This document shows, piece after piece, positions 1 through 5,768 of a stretch of 11,601 bases of DNA (positions are counted from its first letter, which is position 1; each line of letters opens with the position of its first letter). Source of the stretch: CAZQYB01 sp964582985 (GTDB lineage: Bacteria; Planctomycetota; Phycisphaerae; Sedimentisphaerales; Anaerobacaceae); assembly GCA_964582985.1 (NCBI GenBank), contig CAZOUM010000076.1:1-11601 (forward strand), given 5' to 3'. The notes beneath the pieces are model-generated. The model was not told the DNA's origin and made no database searches. It worked only from the letters and a program-made list of their open reading frames with translations. A program made the position numbers and the translations under genes.

Positions 1-1282
1 TAATGGCATCGGTTCTGCGGCCTTTTTTAGGTAAGTGCTCACGTATGCGCAGCCAAAGGTTCCGATACGTAGGTTGATCACCCGTCATTGAGTCATCTGA
101 AACGGGTACTCGCGGCACCTTGACAATTCCACATTCAATAGCATCAATGAGAGAGAAATCCGATACTACCCACGGGAAAAGCTTTCCTTCGCCATAACCT
201 GAACCGCGCAAAAAGAACGGTGTAGCTGAAAGGTCATAGATTGCCTTGATACCAATTTTATTTTTTACGGCCTCAAGACCGGAAATCCATGTATGGGCGG
301 CTTTTTCTCGTTTTTCGGCTTCTTTCCGGTCATCACCTTTGAGTTTTACTTCTTCCACATCAGGTTTGTGGCGGTAGCAATGGTGTGCTTCATCATTGAT
401 AACAACAATGTTCTTCTTGTTGCCTAACTCACGGCAAACTCGACGTACCATTTGGTCAGGTGTCTCCTGGAACGTTCCGGCATTTTCTTTTAATAAAATT
501 TCTTTGGTTAGTTTCCCAGCAGCAATTTTCTCTCGCAGCAGAAAAGCATGAAAATTGGTAATGATAATCTTGGTCCTTCCAAGTTGCTCCATCATGTCAG
601 AGGTCAGCAAATCCCGCTGTCGATAATAATTATTGGGGTCATTGGGCAATAGAACTCGTAGTCGATCACGGATTGTAATACCTGGTGTAACTAACAAGAA
701 GGTGTCTGAGAATCGACCATCCTGAGAGTTAGCAAGTTTATTCAGTGCTTGCCAGGCGATGAACATGCCCATCACCACTGTCTTACCGCTGCCAGTCGCC
801 ATCTTGAAGGCGATTCGATAAAGGGAAGGGTTTGCGCCCTCATTGGCGTCTCGAATATCATTTTCGATCCAAGTGTCTCCACACTTTCGTGCAGCCTCAG
901 TAATATAAATAGCAGTTTCTAACGCTTCGATCTGGCAGAAAAACAGCTTGTTGTCGCGTTGTGGATTTGTCCAGTACTCCAGCAGCCGTCGCGTTGTTTT
1001 AGTCACACCTACATAGCCGCCTTCACGCCATAACGCTACCCGGCCACGAACCTGGTTAATAAACTTGTTTTCTTCGACACGGTCTTGTGTCCATTCTGTG
1101 TCAAAGGCTAACTGTTTGTCTTTGACTCGCTTCCTTGGTTTGGCAATGGGCACAAAATATGAACTTACCCGGCGGGCTTCGACAATCTCATTGGTTATAC
1201 CCTCATCGGTAAATCGCCAGTGCTTCTGGGGTTCCTCAAAAGGCGAGTTTAGAATCGGGTTTTCAATAACAACCTGTTTCAT
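1..1282 (-). CDS. DEAD/DEAH-box restriction helicase (type III Res-like), N-terminal part, cut by left edge
   Basis: The frame is open from an ATG at 1280-1282 to the left edge, giving 427 codons with no stop. Visible SF2 helicase motifs: Walker A MATGSGKT at about residues 161-168, motif II INDEAH at 295-300 followed by HCY, and motif III SATPFF at 352-357. A segment around residues 113-127 (FFCQIEALETAIYI) precedes the P-loop, as in type III Res/ResIII proteins. The layout resembles the BPTD_3080 family of restriction endonucleases, usually 900-1000 aa, so about half is visible and the nuclease domain lies outside. It is expected to translocate on or cleave foreign DNA using ATP. The start is well fixed: an in-frame TAA lies nine codons upstream with no alternative ATG/GTG/TTG between, though the ribosome binding site is weak. 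No methyltransferase lies upstream; one could lie downstream beyond the edge. The helicase assignment is firm; the exact family is from memory. Confidence 0.88.
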   Translation of the reverse strand, partial: MKQVVIENPILNSPFEEPQKHWRFTDEGITNEIVEARRVSSYFVPIAKPRKRVKDKQLAFDTEWTQDRVEENKFINQVRGRVALWREGGYVGVTKTTRRLLEYWTNPQRDNKLFFCQIEALETAIYITEAARKCGDTWIENDIRDANEGANPSLYRIAFKMATGSGKTVVMGMFIAWQALNKLANSQDGRFSDTFLLVTPGITIRDRLRVLLPNDPNNYYRQRDLLTSDMMEQLGRTKIIITNFHAFLLREKIAAGKLTKEILLKENAGTFQETPDQMVRRVCRELGNKKNIVVINDEAHHCYRHKPDVEEVKLKGDDRKEAEKREKAAHTWISGLEAVKNKIGIKAIYDLSATPFFLRGSGYGEGKLFPWVVSDFSLIDAIECGIVKVPRVPVSDDSMTGDQPTYRNLWLRIREHLPKKGRRTDAI

Positions 1283-1326
1283 TCTGCTGTTTTCCGATAG
1301 CCTTTGTTATAGCCAGATTTAGGACA

Positions 1327-1355
1327 ATAGTACCATCAAGAGTGGGAAAAGGCAA
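1327..1355 (-). promoter_or_regulatory. Candidate sigma70-type promoter for the restriction helicase gene
   Basis: On the minus strand a -35-like TTGCCT (1355-1350) is separated by exactly 17 bp from a -10-like TACTAT (1332-1327). Each box matches four of six consensus positions. Transcription would begin near 1319, leaving a leader of about 37 nt before the ATG. The spacing and position are good, but the boxes are imperfect. Confidence 0.4.
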
Positions 1356-1370
1356 TTGTATTTTTGATGA

Positions 1371-1412
1371 CCCCATTAGAGTGGGGAGAAGGCCTCTAAC
1401 GGGGCAGGCCCC
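1371..1412. repeat. GC-rich nested palindromes upstream of the restriction gene
   Basis: CCCC-A-TTAGAG (1371-1381) pairs with CTCTAA-C-GGGG (1394-1404) around a 12-nt loop, interrupted only by one A/C mismatch. A second short palindrome, GGGGC-AG-GCCCC (1401-1412), overlaps its right arm. There is no T-run on either strand, so this is unlikely to be an intrinsic terminator. It sits just upstream of the candidate promoter. The GGGGC-NN-GCCCC core recurs at 11443-11454, which suggests a dispersed short palindromic element. Confidence 0.5.
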
Positions 1413-1440
1413 ACCCTACCACTAATGTCAATAAAATGGT

Positions 1441-1457
1441 GTCGCCATGGCGGCGAC
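1441..1457. repeat. Short GC palindrome
   Basis: GTCGCC (1441-1446) and GGCGAC (1452-1457) form an inverted repeat with a 5-nt loop, and CGCCATGGCG inside it is a perfect palindrome. There is no T-run and no nearby gene start on the plus strand that it would serve. It is part of the non-coding spacer, and no function is assigned. Confidence 0.4.
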
Positions 1458-1530
1458 GGCTAAACCCCGCACCAAATGAGAAGGAGAATATAAATCCATC
1501 AAAACCCAAAGTCCTACATTATTTCGGCTG

Positions 1531-1589
1531 TTTTTTAAGTTTTTTTGCCAGTTTTTGCGTGCTTTTTACCATTTTTTACCATTTTTTTT
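1531..1589. other. Helically phased T-tracts, predicted intrinsically curved DNA
   Basis: Six T-runs of five to eight bases lie at 1531-1536, 1540-1546, 1552-1556, 1563-1567, 1572-1577 and 1582-1589. Their centres are 9.5-11 bp apart, averaging about 10.4 bp, close to one helical turn. Further tracts follow at 1630-1634 (A5), 1642-1646 (T5), 1674-1678 (A5), 1683-1688 (T6) and 1690-1701 (A4T8). In-phase A/T-tracts are known to produce a static bend. The stretch is non-coding in my reading. The curvature is inferred from spacing, not measured. Confidence 0.6.
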
Positions 1590-1724
1590 ATCTCTTTCCA
1601 CATAAGCATTTACAAATTTATACCATCCGAAAAATATACGATTTTTCAACCAAATGCGCAGGGGGGTAAGAGTAAAAACCCATTTTTTCAAAATTTTTTT
1701 TACTCCTTTTCTCACATCGAGTTA

Positions 1725-1747
1725 CGAGAATCGGGTATCGAGAATCG
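1725..1747. repeat. Short direct repeat CGAGAATCG
   Basis: CGAGAATCG occurs at 1725-1733 and again at 1739-1747 (14-bp period), with a related CGAGTTACGAG just upstream. It belongs to the AT-rich spacer between the restriction gene and the tRNA. The rest of 1748-2000 shows only minor repeats (GACGCTGG twice at 1938-1956; an 8-bp inverted repeat at 1776-1783/1819-1826) and no convincing gene. Confidence 0.4.
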
Positions 1748-2000
1748 AGGACTTTTACCAACCAAAGAGCTCGTCCGCTGTTCGATAATATGCTCAAATT
1801 GCACGTTAGCAACCGCTGGAACAGCGAAAAAAGCAGATATCGGGGCTTGTCGAATTGATAACTTTCAGCGTCCGCCAGGAATTCATCAATACCAACTCAC
1901 TTGCCACTCACCTGCTACTCAAATCAGGAATGAAAGTGACGCTGGCTGGACGCTGGACTACAAAGATGAAGTAGATTGAGAGAAAGTTAAGTGAAGAACA

Positions 2001-2030
2001 AATAAAAATCCTCACTATTAGCCCAATAGT
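2001..2030 (-). terminator. Candidate terminator downstream of the tRNA
   Basis: On the minus strand, 13 nt after the tRNA 3' end, ACTATT and AATAGT form a perfect 6-bp stem with a 5-nt loop (2030-2014). Four nucleotides later comes ATTTTTATTTG (2009 down to 1999). The stem is AT-rich and short, so termination may be weak, but the position directly behind the tRNA fits. Confidence 0.45.
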
Positions 2031-2043
2031 AAAAATTCTCGAC

Positions 2044-2117
2044 TGGGCGGTACGGGACTCGAACCTGTGACCTCCTGCGTGTCGAGCAGGCGCTCTAACC
2101 AACTGAGCTAACCGCCC
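2044..2117 (-). tRNA. tRNA-Val (GAC anticodon)
   Basis: The 74-nt cloverleaf is complete. The acceptor stem GGGCGGT/ACCGCCC is perfect, the D-arm is GCTC-AGTTGGTTA-GAGC, the anticodon stem is CCTGC/GCAGG, the variable loop has 5 nt, and the T-loop is TTCGAGT. The seven-base anticodon loop TCGACAC places GAC at positions 34-36, which reads valine GUC/GUU. The discriminator is A73, which fits valine. No CCA is encoded, so it must be added after transcription. Two oddities: position 33 is C instead of the near-universal U, and the T-stem has an A51/C63 mismatch (ACAGG against CCCGT). Both look like T-to-C changes from a usual tRNA-Val, so either the RNA is divergent or the gene is decaying. Confidence 0.9.
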
Positions 2118-2134
2118 ATGGTCCATTCAACTAT

Positions 2135-2164
2135 ATAATATCGTTAAGGGAGCGCAGAAATCAA
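2135..2164 (-). promoter_or_regulatory. Candidate promoter of the tRNA-Val gene
   Basis: A -35-like TTGATT (2164-2159) and a -10-like TATTAT (2140-2135) are separated by 18 bp on the minus strand. Transcription would start near 2128, about 11 nt before the mature tRNA 5' end. It lies between the tRNA and the pilus operon, so the tRNA is probably transcribed independently. The rest of the gap, 2165-2313, shows no further feature and no clear terminator for the operon. Confidence 0.5.
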
Positions 2165-2313
2165 GAACTTTTTATGTAAAACCAAGTTTGAAAAATAACA
2201 TTTACCCAGCGAGCGCAAGCTTAGTTGCCAAAGTGAGGTACGGCAGATTTTTCGTTCGATGGAAGTAAGTTGGAACGTCGGTCTAAAGTATAGGTCTCAA
2301 ACAGCCCCGATTA

Positions 2314-2811
2314 TCACTTCAGAACTTTTCTGACAGCCGCAGCAGCCGAAAGCGTTCGTTCAATGTTGCTGCTAACAACCGTCATTGAAATTCGGACGCT
2401 TTTAACATCTCCGGCTTCGGTGTTGTTGTCTTTGTTGAAAGTCATATCTGTGACATTCTCGCAGAGCACGTAATCCGTTCCGGTGCCGTGGTCGTAAAGG
2501 TACAACGTATTACTTGGACTGTCATAACGGTATGTCACTTCAGAACCATCGGCACATAACAGCTTGCATGTATTTTCGTTTGAAATATCATTAGGGTCAA
2601 CCAAACCCGTCCGAATCTGAGTTGTCATTCGGAAAAGCGCCTGCCTGGCGCTGTTTATTGTCTTAAAGATGTCCTCGTTTTCCTGATAGTTTACAATCGA
2701 AGCGTGAAAAGCCACAGCCACAGCGGCAAGTAGTATGCCCGTTATTGCCAGAGCAATCAACAACTCTACGATGGTAAGACCGGTGCCAGATTTACCTGTC
2801 CTGGTTGCCAT
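2314..2811 (-). CDS. PilW/GspJ-like minor prepilin
   Basis: The 165-aa product begins with a class III prepilin signal: an 11-residue basic leader (MATRTGKSGTG), a cleavage site after Gly11, then LTIVELLIALAITGILL as the hydrophobic helix of about 20 residues. Mature residue +1 is Leu instead of the usual Phe, while Glu+5 is kept. The globular part has two Cys (about residues 82 and 85) and an N-terminal region (YQENEDIFKTINSARQALFR) typical of PilW/GspJ proteins. It would be inserted in the inner membrane, processed by a prepilin peptidase not seen here, and join the pilus-priming complex. A strong purine-rich site (AAGGGGGGA) ends four bases before the ATG. It is the last gene of the operon, 18 bp after the previous prepilin. 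Prepilin identity is firm; the PilW/GspJ subclass is by resemblance. Confidence 0.82.
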   Translation of the reverse strand: MATRTGKSGTGLTIVELLIALAITGILLAAVAVAFHASIVNYQENEDIFKTINSARQALFRMTTQIRTGLVDPNDISNENTCKLLCADGSEVTYRYDSPSNTLYLYDHGTGTDYVLCENVTDMTFNKDNNTEAGDVKSVRISMTVVSSNIERTLSAAAAVRKVLK

Positions 2812-2829
2812 AAATCCCCCCTTCAGTTG

Positions 2830-3306
2830 TCAATATTGGGCTCGGACCCAGTTTGCCGAAGTGATTTCCTTAGAGTTCAACAGAACCCTTACGGTTATCC
2901 TGACGAAGTCACTGCCGTGGTCAGCGACAACCTGCTCAAAATTTGCTGCATTGACGTTTTCAACTGTGACCTGCTGAGTAAACGCAGCGAAATCGTTCAA
3001 AACCACTCTGTCAGTGCTGATTGGCGGCGAGAAGCTCGCGTCATCAAAATCGTCCACATCGTCGTAGTCAGCCAGTGCTGCCTCTTCCGCCCCAAACGTC
3101 GAGGTGCCGGTATTTGGGTCGATGACCGGCAGCAGTGCCGTAAGTTCCCTTATCTGCTCACTGAGAAACAGGGCGGTTGAGAGATTAGTCCCCGCACCAT
3201 TGGCTTGCGTGAACGCGGTGTTTGCCGCAATCAGGCCGGCAATTGCAATGCCTACCAGTATTATGGCAATCAGCACCTCGATAAGTGTAAAGCCGCGCTT
3301 TTTCAT
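2830..3306 (-). CDS. PilV/GspI-like minor prepilin
   Basis: From the ATG at 3304-3306 the product has 158 aa and a classic type IV prepilin start: leader MKKRG, cleavage before Phe, then FTLIEVLIAIILVGIAIAGL with Glu+5. The segment ALFLSEQIRELTALL shortly after the helix resembles the PilV/GspI family, and YDDVDDFDDASFSPP is an Asp-rich stretch in the head domain. An in-frame GTG at 3348 would give 172 aa with a 19-residue leader. I prefer the ATG because short leaders are the rule, although neither start has a strong ribosome binding site. It lies directly after the platform-protein gene (51 bp, or 9 bp from the GTG). It probably acts with the next prepilin as a tip or priming subunit. It is not an obvious major pilin. 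Confidence 0.85.
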   Translation of the reverse strand: MKKRGFTLIEVLIAIILVGIAIAGLIAANTAFTQANGAGTNLSTALFLSEQIRELTALLPVIDPNTGTSTFGAEEAALADYDDVDDFDDASFSPPISTDRVVLNDFAAFTQQVTVENVNAANFEQVVADHGSDFVRITVRVLLNSKEITSANWVRAQY

Positions 3307-3357
3307 AGCAGTGTTTGGCGTATTATTTTTTGCTGTTATACGGTACACTACCGTTTC

Positions 3358-4584
3358 TTATTTGCCCGTAACGGCACTGGACATCTTGAATATCGGCAGA
3401 ATGATGCTCATCGCGATAAAGCCGACCAAAACACCCATCACGACTATCATTATGGGTTCTATCATCGATGTCACCATTTTGATTACGGTCTTGAGAACTT
3501 TCGCATAATATTCGGAGACATCTCTTAGCACGTCGCTTAGTGTCCCTGAATCCTCACCACTTCTGACCATTTGTACGACATCAGGCGGCATCAGCTTATA
3601 CCGGCTTAAACTCAATGCGATTTTCTCGCCTTGCCTGACTTGTTCGTGGACGCCGAGCCACATATTCTTATAAAGAACGTTTCCCGATATCTGGGCCGTT
3701 ATTGAAATCGTATTTAGAATCGGCACACCTGCATGTGTCAGAACGCCCATTGTGTGCAGGCTTCTTGTTATGTAAAGGCTTCGGCAAAGGGTCCTTATAA
3801 CAGGCAGTGACAATTTTGTCTTGTCCCACCATAACCGGCCAACTGCCGTACCGATAAAGTAAAAGAACCCCCATATCGAAGCGGCGATAACCGGCAAAAT
3901 AAAGTACCATTTGCTCCGCAGAAACGTGCTTGTGGCCATTAGAATTTTAGTCGGGGCAGGCAGCAGATGCTCTTTGCCCGCGAATATTGCCGTAAACCTC
4001 GGCAAAACAAAGCACAGAAGGAAGATGGTTACAGATACTGCCATAATCGCTATGATAACAGGATAAACCATAGCCCCCTTAATTTGCGACCTGGTTTCGG
4101 CCTCGGCATTGAGATACTCTGATAATTTTTGCAGCATCTCACTCAGCGAACCGGAGATTTCCGCGGCAGCCACCATATTTATATAGAGACTGCTGAATAC
4201 TTCCGGGTGCTCGGCAAGCGCCTGGGAAAAACTTTGTCCGGCTTCGATTTGATTTTTCAAGTCGGTAATTATTGTCTTGAATTTGTCGTTTTCATTTTGT
4301 TGAGCTATTGACTCGAGCGAATCCTGAAGACTTATACCTGCCCGGACCATAACCGCGAGTTGATTTGTAAAGTTCAGGATATCTTTTTTGCCTGGTCCGA
4401 AGTCAACTCTGAAATTACGTATTTTCTGTAGTGCGTTTTCTTTTTTTCTGCCGGAGGAGTGGCTGGTTGCGACGTATCTGCGGTCAGGGGCTTGTTGACC
4501 CTGTCCCTCCAATTCCTGGTTCGGTCCCGGATTGTCCGCAATTGCAGCCGCCCCTTCATCATTTGGCGGGTGGTTTTCAAACAT
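3358..4584 (-). CDS. pilC: Type IV pilus/T2SS inner-membrane platform protein (PilC/GspF)
   Basis: The 408-aa protein has two T2SSF domains, at about residues 70-195 and 272-400. Family signatures are visible: FTNQLAVMVRAGISLQDSLE (72-91), GAMVYPVIIAI (170-180), and VVQMVRSGEDSGTLSDVL (336-353), the counterpart of the conserved G-E-x-S/T-G motif. Predicted membrane spans lie at about 170-197, 223-247 and 373-397. The usual N-terminal segment is replaced by a hydrophilic, probably disordered stretch of about 65 residues rich in N, P, Q and E. The protein sits in the inner membrane and couples the cytoplasmic ATPases to pilin insertion and extraction. The ATG lies 4 bp after the end of pilT, with a purine-rich AGGAAAAG inside the pilT tail, so the two are probably translationally coupled. 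Confidence 0.93.
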   Translation of the reverse strand: MFENHPPNDEGAAAIADNPGPNQELEGQGQQAPDRRYVATSHSSGRKKENALQKIRNFRVDFGPGKKDILNFTNQLAVMVRAGISLQDSLESIAQQNENDKFKTIITDLKNQIEAGQSFSQALAEHPEVFSSLYINMVAAAEISGSLSEMLQKLSEYLNAEAETRSQIKGAMVYPVIIAIMAVSVTIFLLCFVLPRFTAIFAGKEHLLPAPTKILMATSTFLRSKWYFILPVIAASIWGFFYFIGTAVGRLWWDKTKLSLPVIRTLCRSLYITRSLHTMGVLTHAGVPILNTISITAQISGNVLYKNMWLGVHEQVRQGEKIALSLSRYKLMPPDVVQMVRSGEDSGTLSDVLRDVSEYYAKVLKTVIKMVTSMIEPIMIVVMGVLVGFIAMSIILPIFKMSSAVTGK

Positions 4585-4588
4585 ATGT

Positions 4589-5707
4589 TTATGCTTTTCC
4601 TGACCTGTTGGCTGTTAATGCAGGTTCCTGGACTACTTCTAACTGTTCTCTGGGTGGGAGCAATTTATCCATCTTGCCTGGGTTGGCAGCCCGTGCGACT
4701 GCTTCTTCTCTGTCTAAGTAACCCTTGAAGTACATTTCTGAAATGCTGTTATCGAGATTCTGCATACCCATTCTGCGAGAGGTCTCAATAATGTTAGGTA
4801 TTTCGTAGATACGGTTCTCTCGGATACAGTTCCTCACCGCTGAGGTACACAGCAGCAATTCTGTGGCGGGCACCATCCCCGGCTTATCCATCCTCCTGAA
4901 CAGCGTCTGCGAGATAACGGCCTGGAGAGTATTGGCCAGCATAGTTCGAATCTGGTTCTGCTGGCCCGCAGGATAGATATCTATGATACGCTCGATGGTT
5001 TGAGGGGAATTGATAGTGTGCAGCGTACTAAAGACAAGATGGCCGGTTTCAGCGGCGGTAATCGTTGAGCTTGTGGTTTCCAAATCCCGCATTTCACCGA
5101 CCATAATGATATCAGGGTCCTGTCGCAACACGTGCCTCAGGCCTGATGCGAAGTCCAGACAGTCTGAGCCGATTTCGCGTTGTTCTATCATGCACATTTT
5201 GTTTTGCAGCATGTATTCGACAGGGTCCTCCAGCGTTATTATACGTTTTTTGTACTTAGTGTTTATGAGTTGTATCATAGCAGCCAGCGTTGTGCTTTTG
5301 CCGGAGCCGGTATGACCTGTTACCAATACCAATCCTCTGGGCAGGTCCGCCAGTTCTTTGACGATGGGATGCAGGTGTAGATTATCTATATGAGGAATTC
5401 GATTTGGGATGACTCTAAATGAAATTGCAACCGTGTCCTTCTGGTAATGAGCGTTGACACGGAACCGGTGGCCATCGTCGACCGTTGTTGAGAAGTCCAG
5501 GTCTCTGTTTTCCTCAAAGCGCTTAAATCTGTCCGGCCCGACCATTGAAAGGACCATTTCTTTTGCATTTTCGCTGCTGATAGGCTGAAAATCCATAGCG
5601 TTCAGTTCGGTGTTGTTTCGCAGTACAGGCGGCATCCCCACATTGATGTGCACGTCGCTGGCACCCGTTTTTATTGCTTTGGCCAATATCTTTTTTACAT
5701 CAAACAT
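4589..5707 (-). CDS. pilT: Type IV pilus retraction ATPase PilT
   Basis: The 372-aa hexameric secretion ATPase has the normal PilT length. Motifs in order: ASDVHI (16-21), Walker A GHTGSGKST (131-139), Asp box TLEDPVEY (158-165), Walker B RQDPDIIMVGEMRD (195-208), His box TGHLVFSTLHT (221-231), and the C-terminal retraction motif AVRNCIRENRIYEIP (290-304), which corresponds to the AIRNLIRE signature of PilT. There is no zinc tetracysteine, in agreement with PilT rather than PilB. It hydrolyses ATP to drive filament disassembly from the cytoplasmic face. The Walker A has His where Pro is usual (GPTGSGKST). AGGGGG lies 8 nt before the ATG. It is placed 61 bp after pilB and 4 bp before pilC. Confidence 0.95.
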   Translation of the reverse strand: MFDVKKILAKAIKTGASDVHINVGMPPVLRNNTELNAMDFQPISSENAKEMVLSMVGPDRFKRFEENRDLDFSTTVDDGHRFRVNAHYQKDTVAISFRVIPNRIPHIDNLHLHPIVKELADLPRGLVLVTGHTGSGKSTTLAAMIQLINTKYKKRIITLEDPVEYMLQNKMCMIEQREIGSDCLDFASGLRHVLRQDPDIIMVGEMRDLETTSSTITAAETGHLVFSTLHTINSPQTIERIIDIYPAGQQNQIRTMLANTLQAVISQTLFRRMDKPGMVPATELLLCTSAVRNCIRENRIYEIPNIIETSRRMGMQNLDNSISEMYFKGYLDREEAVARAANPGKMDKLLPPREQLEVVQEPALTANRSGKA

Positions 5708-5768
5708 ATCGCAATCCCCCTAAGAAGGAGATGCCAGCTCGCTTTAACAAGCCAGCCGACTTTCTTTA

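Noticed and set aside
1371..1404. Intrinsic terminator upstream of the restriction gene
   Set aside because: The hairpin is good but neither strand has a T-run after it.
1545..1979. 144-codon open frame on the plus strand in the spacer
   Set aside because: It runs through the T-tracts (Phe-rich nonsense) and the CGAGAATCG repeat, with no ribosome binding site and no recognisable domain.
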